Origin: an uncultured Oscillospiraceae bacterium
GTDB lineage: Bacteria; Bacillota; Clostridia; Oscillospirales; Oscillospiraceae
Assembly: GCA_944385405.1 (NCBI GenBank)
Contig: CALWXB010000001.1
Location: 1 to 64,000, forward strand
Direction: 5' to 3'
DNA length: 64,000 bases
The translations under genes were made by a program, and so were the position numbers. The notes beneath the pieces are model-generated. The model worked only from the letters and a program-made list of their open reading frames with translations, did no database searches and had not been told where the DNA came from. Each line of letters starts with the position of its first letter. Position 1 is the first letter of the stretch. Positions 52,288-59,811 of the stretch are shown piece by piece.

Positions 52288-52317
52288 ATTATACTACACG
52301 TGTTCAATTTGTGTCAA
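52288..52317 (-). promoter_or_regulatory. TRAP operon promoter with operator in the spacer
   Basis: TTGACA (52312-52317) and TATAAT (52288-52293), both perfect consensus, are 18 bases apart on the minus strand. ACACGTGT (52296-52303) lies inside the spacer, where a repressor would exclude RNA polymerase. Confidence 0.88.
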
Positions 52318-52411
52318 TCGTCTATATTTCTATGTTTATTTTTCTTTTTTTGTCTACTTTGACAGATTTCGTTCCTTTACATACAGCGCACAAAATGCCG
52401 CCGAAAATCAG

Positions 52412-52439
52412 TTGACAACCTGCCGAAACTTGATAAAAT
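52412..52439 (+). promoter_or_regulatory. Promoter of the LacI-family regulator gene
   Basis: TTGACA (52412-52417), 16 bases and TAAAAT (52434-52439), with AAGGAGG and the GTG start shortly after. Confidence 0.75.
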
Positions 52440-52477
52440 GAAAAAAACGATGCAGTTTCAGCAAAGGAGGAGTGCCT

Positions 52478-53527
52478 GTGAACAGTTCCGAGATCGCAAA
52501 ATTGGCGCACGTGTCCAGAACCACCGTGTCCCGTGTGCTCAACGGGCATGGTAATGTCTCTGAGAGCACCCGACAGCGGGTGGAGGCCGTGATCCGGGAA
52601 CACAACTATTTTCCCGATGCTGCGGCCCGGAATCTGGTGGGCAAGCAGAACAAGGTTCTGGCCCTGTTCATCATTGACCTGGCCGCCAACCGTGACCAGT
52701 ACACCATTTCCCGCTCCCAGTTTTTCTATGATTACATCGCCTACGCCATTGATATTGCCAACCGCCACGGCTACAACCTCCTGACCACCATTGTCCATCA
52801 GGACAACATGGACGACATCGACCGTCTTTTCCAGAGCCGCAGCATTGCCGGCGGCATCCTCATGGGAGACCATCTGGACCAGACCCTCCTGGCCCGGTTT
52901 GCCGCCAGAGGCTACAAGCTGATGCTCTACAATCAGATCCGCCGCAGCCCGGCCCCCAACATCCTGGTGGTGAACTACGACAACTTCCGCTGCGGACTGC
53001 TGGCCGGCGAGGCGCTGGTCCGCCAGGGCCACACCAAGATCGCCCATGTCACCGGCGAGCCGGACAAACTCTCGGTACAGGACCGGCTGGAGGGCTTTGA
53101 ATCCGCCCTCACCGCCGCCGGCATTCCCTTTGACCGCAAGCGCTATCTGGAATACGGCGCCTTCAACCGCCGCGCCGGAGGCTATGATGCCACCACCCGG
53201 CTCCTCCGCCGCAACTGGGAGGACCTGCCCACCGCGCTGTGCGCCGGCTCCGCCACCATGCTCATGGGCACCTTTGAAGCCATCCGGGATCTGGGTCTGC
53301 GCATCCCGGAAGACATTTCCCTCATCGGCATCGACAATGTGGACACCGCCATGTATACCACGCCGCCTCTGTCCATCGTCTCCACCTCCTGCGAGGAGAT
53401 CGCCAAAGTGACGGTAGCCCGGCTGATCCAGCTGGTGGAGGAGGACAGCGTGGAGGGCTGCGACTACGTGATCCCGGACGTGACGCTGGACCTGCGCAGC
53501 AGCATCCGCGCTATGACCGAGGGCTGA
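52478..53527 (+). CDS. LacI-family transcription regulator
   Basis: A 349-residue repressor with the N-terminal helix-turn-helix NSSEIAKLAHVSRTTVSRVLNGHGNVSESTRQRVEAVI and hinge (NYFPDAAARNLV), then a periplasmic-binding-like ligand domain (GEALVRQGHTKIAHVTGEP, EDISLIGIDNVDTAMYTTPPLSIV). The GTG at 52478 is 7 bases from AAGGAGG; another GTG at 52472 is too close. Placed between the TRAP/dehydratase operon and the SDR genes, it very probably controls both through the CACGTG boxes. Confidence 0.93.
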   Translation: MNSSEIAKLAHVSRTTVSRVLNGHGNVSESTRQRVEAVIREHNYFPDAAARNLVGKQNKVLALFIIDLAANRDQYTISRSQFFYDYIAYAIDIANRHGYNLLTTIVHQDNMDDIDRLFQSRSIAGGILMGDHLDQTLLARFAARGYKLMLYNQIRRSPAPNILVVNYDNFRCGLLAGEALVRQGHTKIAHVTGEPDKLSVQDRLEGFESALTAAGIPFDRKRYLEYGAFNRRAGGYDATTRLLRRNWEDLPTALCAGSATMLMGTFEAIRDLGLRIPEDISLIGIDNVDTAMYTTPPLSIVSTSCEEIAKVTVARLIQLVEEDSVEGCDYVIPDVTLDLRSSIRAMTEG

Positions 53528-53536
53528 CAAAGTACA

Positions 53537-53576
53537 AAAAACGCGCCGGGTCCCCATGGGGACCCGGCGCGTTTTT
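53537..53576. terminator. Bidirectional terminator between LacI and SDR genes
   Basis: ACGCGCCGGGTCCCC and its complement form a 15-base stem, flanked by A and T runs on the two sides. Confidence 0.92.
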
Positions 53577-53585
53577 CCTGTTCGC

Positions 53586-54398
53586 TCAGGGCTGCTTGCC
53601 GATATAGGCCAGCACACCGCCGTCGGCATACAGGATATGCCCGTTGACAAAATTGGAGGCGTCGGAGGCCAGGAAGATGGCCGGACCCATCAGATCCTCC
53701 GCCTCACCCCAGCGCCCGGCAGGCGTCCGCCCCACGATGAACTGATCGAAGGGATGCCGGCTGCCGTCGCTCTGCCGCTCCCGCAGCGGCGCGGTCTGCT
53801 GGGTGGCGATATAGCCGGGCCCCAGGCCGTTGCACTGGATGTTCTGGCTGCCGAATTCCGAGCAGATGTTCTGGGTCAGCAGCTTCAGTCCGCCCTTGGC
53901 GGCCGTGTAGGCCGCCACGGTCTCCCGCCCCAGCTCGCTGAGGATGGAGCAGACGTTGATGATCTTGCCGTGGCCCCGGGCCACCATGCCCGGCAGCACC
54001 GCCTTGGCCATGATGAAGGGCGCCACCAGATCCACATCCACCACCCGGCGGAAATCCTCCACCGCCATGTCGCACATGGGGATGCGCTTGATGATGCCGG
54101 CATTGTTCACCAGGATGTCGATGGGACCCACATCCCGCTCTACATCGGCCACCAGCTTCTGGGCCCGGGCCTCATCTGTAACGTCGCAGGGATAGCCCCG
54201 GACATCGGTAATGCCCTCCGCCGCATAGGAGGCCAGGGCCTTTTCCACCGAGGCGTCGCTGGTGGCGCAGAAGGCCACCTTGGCTCCGGCGGCATGCAGG
54301 GCGCGGGCAATGGCAAAGCCGATGCCATAGCACCCACCCGTCACCAGAGCGGTCTTTCCCTCCAGAGAGAACAGGTTTCTGATCTGCATTTCGGTCAT
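53586..54398 (-). CDS. SDR oxidoreductase, gluconate 5-dehydrogenase/KduD type
   Basis: Short-chain dehydrogenase of 270 residues: LFSLEGKTALVTGGCYGIGFAIA, NNAGIIKRIPM, INVCSILSELGRETVAAYTAAKGGLKLLT, CNGLGPGYIATQQTAPLRE and the ending FVNGHILYADGGVLAYIGKQP, which is highly typical of gluconate 5-dehydrogenases and 2-deoxy-D-gluconate 3-dehydrogenases. It follows another SDR gene by 22 bases. Here it could oxidise a keto-deoxy sugar acid or a lactone precursor. Confidence 0.87.
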   Translation of the reverse strand: MTEMQIRNLFSLEGKTALVTGGCYGIGFAIARALHAAGAKVAFCATSDASVEKALASYAAEGITDVRGYPCDVTDEARAQKLVADVERDVGPIDILVNNAGIIKRIPMCDMAVEDFRRVVDVDLVAPFIMAKAVLPGMVARGHGKIINVCSILSELGRETVAAYTAAKGGLKLLTQNICSEFGSQNIQCNGLGPGYIATQQTAPLRERQSDGSRHPFDQFIVGRTPAGRWGEAEDLMGPAIFLASDASNFVNGHILYADGGVLAYIGKQP

Positions 54399-54420
54399 GG
54401 TCTAACTCCTTTCCTGCACG

Positions 54421-55209
54421 TCAGTGCATCACTTTTCCGCCGGTGATGTTGATAGCCTGGCCGGTCATGTTGTCCGCGAAATCGGAGGACAGATACAGGA
54501 ACATATGGGCGATGTCCTCCATGGTCTGGGCGCGCTTGAGGGGGATCCCCTCCAGGCGGGAGGCAAAGTAGGCCTCGGCGTCCCCGCCCTGGCGGCGGAT
54601 GTCATCCAGGGCCCGCTCCCAGATGTTGGTGCGCACGATACCGGGACACACGCAGTTGACGTTGATGTTGTAGGGCGCGGCGTACTGCGCGATGGACTGG
54701 GTCATGCCGGTGACACCGAACTTGGAGGTGGTGTAGGCCACGTTGGTGGGGAAGCCGTATTTGCCGGCCTGAGAGCACATGTTCACGATCTTGCCGGAGC
54801 GGTTGGGGATCATCACCCGCAGCACCGCCTGATCCACGAAGAAGGTGCCCTTGGTGTTGACGTTGAGCTGCTTGTCATAGTCGGCCTCGGTGGCCTCCAG
54901 AAAGTCCACCGCGCCGAACACGCCCGCCACGTGGTTCAAAATATCCACCCGGCCGAAAGCCTCCATGGCCGCAGCCACCATGGCGTCGATCTGCGCCTTG
55001 GACGTGACGTTGCAGCAGTTGGACAGGGCCTTGACAGAGAACCGTTCCCGGATCTCGGCAGCCACAGCCTCCGCCGCCGCGCCGTCCATATCAGATACCA
55101 GCACATTGGCGCCGGCCTCCGCCAGCATCAGCGCCGTGCAGCGGCCCATGCCGCCTCCGCCTCCGGTGACGATGGCGTTCTTTCCCGCCAGAGAAATTGC
55201 GACTCCCAC
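54421..55209 (-). CDS. SDR oxidoreductase, candidate 2-keto-3-deoxy-fuconate dehydrogenase
   Basis: Short-chain dehydrogenase of 262 residues beginning at a GTG (55209) nine bases after AAAGGGA; a TTG at 55233 would add eight residues without a better ribosome site. Signatures are TGGGGGMG, NHVAGVFGAV (a histidine replaces the usual second asparagine of NNAG), IVNMCSQAGKYGFPTNVAYTTSKFG and GQAINITGGKVMH. Its position beside an L-fuconate dehydratase-like gene and a fumarylacetoacetase-fold hydrolase makes oxidation of the keto-deoxy acid plausible; oxidation of L-fucose itself is the alternative. Confidence 0.82.
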   Translation of the reverse strand: MGVAISLAGKNAIVTGGGGGMGRCTALMLAEAGANVLVSDMDGAAAEAVAAEIRERFSVKALSNCCNVTSKAQIDAMVAAAMEAFGRVDILNHVAGVFGAVDFLEATEADYDKQLNVNTKGTFFVDQAVLRVMIPNRSGKIVNMCSQAGKYGFPTNVAYTTSKFGVTGMTQSIAQYAAPYNINVNCVCPGIVRTNIWERALDDIRRQGGDAEAYFASRLEGIPLKRAQTMEDIAHMFLYLSSDFADNMTGQAINITGGKVMH

Positions 55210-55247
55210 TGTGAAACATCCCTTTCTGTTCAAGTTTTTCGGGCATA

Positions 55248-55260
55248 TGTAAACGCGTGA
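55248..55260. promoter_or_regulatory. Candidate LacI-family operator, variant
   Basis: GTAAACGCGTGA matches the minus-strand reading GTAAACACGTGT of the upstream box at all but two bases. It lies in the leader of the SDR transcript. Confidence 0.5.
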
Positions 55261-55356
55261 CCATCCCCGTCACACCCCTTGCGGGAGGCTGCCGTCATCC
55301 ATGGCCAAGTCTTGCAGATCTACACTTTTCGATATCATATGCCCATCTTTACGCTC

Positions 55357-55385
55357 AATATAACACAGGGGCTGCAAATGTGCAA
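55357..55385 (-). promoter_or_regulatory. Promoter of the SDR pair
   Basis: TTGCAC (55380-55385), 17 bases and TATATT (55357-55362) on the minus strand. Confidence 0.65.
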
Positions 55386-55395
55386 GTAGATTTTT

Positions 55396-55403
55396 ACACG
55401 TGT
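55396..55403. promoter_or_regulatory. Candidate LacI-family operator, upstream box
   Basis: ACACGTGT within TTTACACGTGTTTAC lies just upstream of the SDR promoter and about 65 bases before the plausible -10 box of the plus-strand gene, so it may serve both directions. Confidence 0.6.
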
Positions 55404-55508
55404 TTACTTTTGTTTTTTGACTTTTTCCCCCTGCTCCCTCTTCCCTGCCGGGCCATTTTGCCGTATAATCAGGAAAACGCTGCAAGCGCCTGAAAAGGAG
55501 GATGTGCC

Positions 55509-56564
55509 ATGCGCATCACCAAGCATCTGCTGGATCACATGGTCCACTGCTACTGCGCCGGCTCCCTGATTATCGACGGCGTGCCCCACGCCGTGCTGGC
55601 CGGCGAGGACCGGGGCGCAGCCTGCTATGCCTATGCCGCGCCGGATTTCACCCAACGGGAGGCACTCTGGGAAAACCGGGGCGGCACCATGTGCCTGATC
55701 CCCCTGCCTGGCCGGGACGGGGAATTCCTGGCCGTAGAGAACTTCTTTCCCGTCTTTCAGTCCGAGACCGCCAAGCTGGTCTGGGGCCGGAAAGAAGCGG
55801 GACAGTGGGTCCTGCGGGACTTCCTCTCCCTTCCCTACGTCCACCGCTTCGACATCCTGACCTCCGGCGGACGGCAGTATCTCTTTGCCGCCACGCTGTG
55901 TACCTCCAAACAGCACCAGGACGACTGGTCCGATCCCGGCGCTCTGTACGCCTGTCCCCTGCCGGACGATCTGACCCAGACGCCCCGGCCGGAGCGGCTG
56001 CTGGGCGGCATGGTGCGCAACCACGGCTATTGGAGGGGTACCTGGGAGGGCCGCCAGGCCGCCTTTACCGCCTGTGACTCGGGGGTATATGTCTCCCTGC
56101 CTCCCCTGGCTCCGGAGGAGGGATGGGCGGTGCAGCATTTGCTGGACGGCCCTGTCAGCGATATCGCGCTGTGCGACATTGACGGCGACGGGCTGGACGA
56201 GATGGCTTTGATCTCCCCCTTCCATGGCGATGCCTTGACCATTTATCATCAGAAAAACGGCGGGTGGGAACCGGTCTTCCAGCTCACCGCGCCCTTTGCC
56301 CACACCCTTTGGGGCGGCACGCTGCTGGGCCGTCCCGCCTTTCTGGTGGGGGCCCGCCGGGGGGACTGCGCCCTCTCCCTGATCCGCTGGGACGCAGACC
56401 GGGGCTTTTCCGTCACCGCGCTGGACCACGGCGGCAGCAGCAATGTCTCCGTCTTTTCCCTGCCGGGACAGGACGTGGTGGTCTCCGCCAACCATACCGC
56501 CGGGGAGGCCGCTGTGTATGTGCTGGAGGATGTGCCTTGCGAAACCTCTCCTGTCACGATATAA
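55509..56564 (+). CDS. Unrecognised propeller-like protein with FG-GAP/VCBS-type repeat
   Basis: A 351-residue soluble protein without signal peptide that I cannot assign to a named enzyme family. It is beta-rich; IALCDIDGDGLDEMALISPFHGDALTIYHQ (about residues 217-246) has the DxDGDGxDE calcium-binding form of FG-GAP/VCBS propeller repeats. Other repeat-like segments are LTSGGRQYLFAATL, GRQAAFTACDSGVYVS, GRPAFLVGARRGDCALSLIRWDAD and GQDVVVSANHTAGEAAVYVLEDV. It stands 52 bases before the fumarylacetoacetase-fold hydrolase gene in a sugar-acid locus where no classic lactonase is found, so a lactonase or mutarotase role is a working guess. Ribosome site AAAAGGAGG. Confidence 0.75.
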   Translation: MRITKHLLDHMVHCYCAGSLIIDGVPHAVLAGEDRGAACYAYAAPDFTQREALWENRGGTMCLIPLPGRDGEFLAVENFFPVFQSETAKLVWGRKEAGQWVLRDFLSLPYVHRFDILTSGGRQYLFAATLCTSKQHQDDWSDPGALYACPLPDDLTQTPRPERLLGGMVRNHGYWRGTWEGRQAAFTACDSGVYVSLPPLAPEEGWAVQHLLDGPVSDIALCDIDGDGLDEMALISPFHGDALTIYHQKNGGWEPVFQLTAPFAHTLWGGTLLGRPAFLVGARRGDCALSLIRWDADRGFSVTALDHGGSSNVSVFSLPGQDVVVSANHTAGEAAVYVLEDVPCETSPVTI

Positions 56565-56616
56565 TGAAAAAAACGCCCACGGGCAGTTCAGATTTTGAAA
56601 AAGGGGATATCGTGTT

Positions 56617-57495
56617 ATGAAACTGGTGACCTATTCCAAAAACGGTCAGGCCCCCCAGGTGGGCCTCATCGGCACTGATCCGGAGAAGATCGTGCCGGTC
56701 TCCGCCCTGGGCTTTTCCGCGCCGGATATGCCCGCCTTCATCGACCAGCTGGCTGGGGCCTCTCCCCTGTCCCTGCTGGACCGGGTAGACGCCGCGGCGG
56801 GGGATGCACGCGCCGCCTGCCGGCTGCTGGCCCCCATTCGCCGTCCCCGGCAGGATGTGGTGTGCCTGGGGGTGAACTACTATGAGCACCGGGACGAGAC
56901 GTTGGCCTCCAACATCAAGTACGACGGCAAGCTTTCGAATCCCGTGTACTTCAGCAAGCGGGTCAATCAGGCGGTGGACCCGGACGGAGAGATCGAGAGC
57001 CACACCGGCCTCACCGCCGCGCTGGACTACGAGGTGGAGCTGGCGGTGGTGCTGGGCCGGGATGCCCGGGACGTGCCGGCGGAGGATGTGGAACAGTATG
57101 TGCTGGGCTACACTGTCCTCAATGATGTCAGCGCCCGGGACCTGCAGTCCGCCCACCAGCAGTGGTACTTCGGCAAGAGCCTGGATGGCTTCACTCCCAT
57201 CGGTCCCTGGATCGTCACCCGTGACGAACTGCCCTGGATGCCCAAGGCGGGGATCCGCTCTTACGTCAACGGGGAGCTGCGGCAAAACAGCAGCACGGAG
57301 CTGATGATGACCAAGATCGACGCCGCCATCCATCAGCTCTCCCAGGGCATGACCCTGCTGGCGGGAACCATCATCGCCATGGGCACCCCCTCCGGCGTGG
57401 GCATGGCCTTCGATCCGCCCCGGTACCTGAAGCCCGGCGACGTGGTGCGCTGCGAGGTAGACGGCGTGGGCGTGCTGGAAAATACCGTGCGCTGA
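56617..57495 (+). CDS. Fumarylacetoacetate hydrolase-family enzyme, candidate 2,4-diketo-3-deoxy-fuconate hydrolase
   Basis: A 292-residue FAH-fold C-C hydrolase. The metal-site region is clear: CLGVNYYEHRDE, PVYFSKRVNQAV, ESHTGLTAALDYEVELAVVLGRDARDV, YTVLNDVSARDLQ, QWYFGKSLDGFTPIGPW and GTPSGVGMAFDPPRYLKPGDVVRCEVDGVG. Members cleave 2,4-diketo acids; in the non-phosphorylating L-fucose route such an enzyme gives pyruvate and L-lactate. The dehydratase and SDR genes nearby supply the earlier steps. No KDG-type aldolase gene is present in the locus, which favours this hydrolytic ending. Confidence 0.87.
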   Translation: MKLVTYSKNGQAPQVGLIGTDPEKIVPVSALGFSAPDMPAFIDQLAGASPLSLLDRVDAAAGDARAACRLLAPIRRPRQDVVCLGVNYYEHRDETLASNIKYDGKLSNPVYFSKRVNQAVDPDGEIESHTGLTAALDYEVELAVVLGRDARDVPAEDVEQYVLGYTVLNDVSARDLQSAHQQWYFGKSLDGFTPIGPWIVTRDELPWMPKAGIRSYVNGELRQNSSTELMMTKIDAAIHQLSQGMTLLAGTIIAMGTPSGVGMAFDPPRYLKPGDVVRCEVDGVGVLENTVR

Positions 57496-57500
57496 AAAAA

Positions 57501-57536
57501 CGCGGGCGGCCTCCCCAGGAGGGAGCGCCGCCCGCG
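57501..57536 (-). terminator. Terminator, mainly for the aldo/keto reductase gene
   Basis: CGCGGGCGGC and GCCGCCCGCG form a 10-base outer stem, with an inner CTCC/GGAG pairing. On the minus strand the run AAAAAA becomes a T-tract after the stem. Confidence 0.82.
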
Positions 57537-57548
57537 CACCGTTTTCTC

Positions 57549-58499
57549 TTACGCGTCCAGGCAGTCGGTCACAGCCTTGTCCAGCAGGGCCATGTCCTCC
57601 GCCGTCAGTTCCCAGTCGAACGCCGCGCAGTTCTGCGCCACCTTGGCCCGGCTCTGGGCCCCCACGATGCAGGAGGACACAAAGGGCTTGGCCGCGCACC
57701 AGTTCAGGGCGATCTGAGCCAGGGGCACCCCGCCGTGGTCCGCGGAGAAGCGGTCCATCTTCTCCAGCAGCGCCATGATCCGGGAGAACTCCGGCTCCTG
57801 GAAGTGCTTGTAGAAGCGGCTGCGGTTGTCCTTGGGATCAAAGTGCTGCAGCGTCCGGTAGGCGCCGGTGAGGATGCCGCCGCCCAGGGAGCCATAGGTC
57901 ATGATGCCCATGCCCTGCTCTGCAGCCCAGCGCATCAGCTCCTCACTGTCCCGGTTGACCATGGAGTAGTGGGGCTGGAAGGCCTCGATCTCGCAGTACT
58001 GTCCCGCCTCCTCCATCTGCGCCTGGCTGAAGTTGGATACACCCACGTGAAGGATCTTCCCCTCCTTCTTCAGCCGGTTCAGAGCGTCCATGGTGGCCTC
58101 GAAGGGGGTGTTGGGGTCCGGCCAGTGGACCAGATAGAGGTCGATGTAGTCCGTCTGCAGGTTCCGCAGGGACTCCTCGCATTCCCGCAGGATCTTGGCC
58201 GGGTCTCCGTCCTTGACATATCCGCCGTTGATGTACTCGTTGCCGCACTTGGTGGAGATCACCACATCCTTCCGGGCGCCCATATCCCGCAGGGCCTTGC
58301 CCAGCACCTTCTCCGCCGCTCCGGCGTTGTAGGCCGGGGCCGTGTCAAAAAACGTAACGCCGGACTCCACCGCCGCCCGGATGGCGTCCAGCCGGGTCTC
58401 TTCGGGATTGGCGTCCCAGCCAACGCCGCCGATGCCCCAGGTACCCAGTGCCATCTCGGAAACCTGCATGCCGGTCTTTCCAAACTGCTTGTAGCGCAT
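57549..58499 (-). CDS. Aldo/keto reductase
   Basis: A 316-residue TIM-barrel NADPH oxidoreductase. The start KTGMQVSEMALGTWGIGG, the catalytic tetrad (Asp and Tyr in TFFDTAPAYNAG, Lys in VVISTKCG, His in YLVHWPDPNTP) and GVSNFSQAQM are conserved. Relatives include sugar and L-fucose/galactose dehydrogenases as well as many general reductases. It converges on the FAH gene and could oxidise or reduce the free sugar that feeds the pathway; that is inference from place. Confidence 0.85.
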   Translation of the reverse strand: MRYKQFGKTGMQVSEMALGTWGIGGVGWDANPEETRLDAIRAAVESGVTFFDTAPAYNAGAAEKVLGKALRDMGARKDVVISTKCGNEYINGGYVKDGDPAKILRECEESLRNLQTDYIDLYLVHWPDPNTPFEATMDALNRLKKEGKILHVGVSNFSQAQMEEAGQYCEIEAFQPHYSMVNRDSEELMRWAAEQGMGIMTYGSLGGGILTGAYRTLQHFDPKDNRSRFYKHFQEPEFSRIMALLEKMDRFSADHGGVPLAQIALNWCAAKPFVSSCIVGAQSRAKVAQNCAAFDWELTAEDMALLDKAVTDCLDA

Positions 58500-58611
58500 G
58501 TCATTCCTTCCTTTCCAGCCTGCCCGGTCTGCCGGGCGTTTCTTTTATTTTATCACACCCGCTGTCCCGGCGCCACCCCTTTGTCCGGGACCTGTCAGGA
58601 GGATGTTTTTT

Positions 58612-59757
58612 ATGGAAGAATTGTTGTTTCGGGACCGCCGCGGCACCGACAGCGTGAAATGGAATCGTCTGACGCCCCGGTTCAGCCGGGAGGGGCTGCT
58701 GGGCCTGTGGGTGGCGGACATGGATTTCGCCGCCCCGGCCTGTGTCCGGGAAACGCTGGCACGGATGGCCGACTTCGGCGTGTTCGGCTACGACGCCGTG
58801 CCGGACGCCTTTTTTCAGGCGTTTCTGGACTGGGAGCGCACCCGCCACGGCTATGCGGCAGAGCGGAAATGGCTGCGGATCTGCCCCGGTGTGGTGGCAG
58901 CGCTGAACTGGCTGGTCCAGTCCCTGACCCAGCCGGGAGACGGCGTGGTGGTCCAGACCCCCGTCTACTATCCCTTCCTCTCCGCCGTCACGGATAACGG
59001 CCGCCGCCTGGTGGAAAATCCTCTGGTGAATCAAAACGGCGTCTACACCATGGATCTTCCCGGCCTGGAGCGGACGCTGCGGCAGGAGCAGGTGTCCCTG
59101 ATGATCCTGTGCTCGCCCCACAACCCCGTAGGCCGGGTATGGACCCAGGAGGAACTGCGGCAGGTGCTGGCGCTTTGCAGCGCGGCAGGGGTCGTGGTGA
59201 TCTCCGACGAGATCCACCAGGACTTCACCTTCGGCGGTGCCGTACATGTCCCTGCCGCCGCGGCGGGGACGGACGCCCGGGTCATCACCCTCACCTCTCC
59301 CAGCAAGACCTTCAATCTGGCGGGGCTCAAGACTGCCCTGGCCATTTTGCCGGACCCGGACCTCCGGGCCGCCTACGACCGTCACGTCCGGCCTCTCCAT
59401 GCCGACGGCCCCGTGAGCCTTGGCATCGCAGCCGCCCAGGCAGCCTACACCGGCGGCGGGCCGTGGCTGGAGGCGGTGCGCCGCCAGGTGTGGGAGAATC
59501 ACGGCATCCTCCGCCGGGAGCTGGCGGAGCGGTGTCCCGGCGTCACCCTCTCCCCTTTGGAGGGCACGTATCTTGCCTGGCTGGACCTGGGTATCCCGCC
59601 GGAGGCGCTGGTCGCGCTGGTGGAGGACCGGTGCGGCCTGGCGGTGGACTATGGTTCCTGGTTCGGCAGCGGTGGCACCGGGCACATCCGGCTGAATCTG
59701 GCCACCCGGCCGGGGCTGATCCGGCAGGCCGCCTCCGCCCTGCGGGAGGCCCTGTAA
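58612..59757 (+). CDS. MalY/PatB-family aminotransferase or cystathionine beta-lyase
   Basis: PLP enzyme of 381 residues, fold type I. It shows DSVKWNRLTPRF, LGLWVADMDFAAP, VVVQTPVYYPFLSAV, LCSPHNPVGRVWTQEEL, VISDEIHQDFTFGG, the PLP lysine in SPSKTFNLAGLKTA and SWFGSGGTGHIRLNLATRP. MalY/PatB enzymes cleave cystathionine or other C-S bonds, giving thiols, or act as aminotransferases. Start at 58612 follows AGGAGGATGTTTTTT. Divergent from the aldo/keto reductase; no obvious partner. Confidence 0.9.
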   Translation: MEELLFRDRRGTDSVKWNRLTPRFSREGLLGLWVADMDFAAPACVRETLARMADFGVFGYDAVPDAFFQAFLDWERTRHGYAAERKWLRICPGVVAALNWLVQSLTQPGDGVVVQTPVYYPFLSAVTDNGRRLVENPLVNQNGVYTMDLPGLERTLRQEQVSLMILCSPHNPVGRVWTQEELRQVLALCSAAGVVVISDEIHQDFTFGGAVHVPAAAAGTDARVITLTSPSKTFNLAGLKTALAILPDPDLRAAYDRHVRPLHADGPVSLGIAAAQAAYTGGGPWLEAVRRQVWENHGILRRELAERCPGVTLSPLEGTYLAWLDLGIPPEALVALVEDRCGLAVDYGSWFGSGGTGHIRLNLATRPGLIRQAASALREAL

Positions 59758-59770
59758 TCGTAAAAAAGAA

Positions 59771-59811
59771 GCCGCCCCGGACCCGGGATATGGGCCGGGG
59801 CGGCATTTTTT
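59771..59811. terminator. Bidirectional terminator
   Basis: GCCGCCCCGG and CCGGGGCGGC with a 14-base loop lie between convergent genes, flanked by AAAAAAG on one side and TTTTTT on the other. Confidence 0.9.

Larger units (their letters stand above)
52124..52477. promoter_or_regulatory. Divergent control region between TRAP operon and LacI gene
   Basis: About 354 bases without a gene, noticeably AT-richer than the flanks. It holds the minus TRAP promoter (52288-52317), the plus LacI promoter (52412-52439) and two CACGTG palindromes (52159-52168 and 52296-52303) whose centres are 136 bases apart. Confidence 0.85.
55210..55508. promoter_or_regulatory. Divergent control region between SDR and propeller-like genes
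   Basis: About 300 AT-rich bases. A minus promoter (55357-55385), a CACGTG box at 55396-55403 and a CGCGTG variant at 55248-55260 lie here, spaced about 144 bases centre to centre. TATAAT at 55464-55469 could be the plus -10 box but has a poor -35 partner. Confidence 0.75.
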
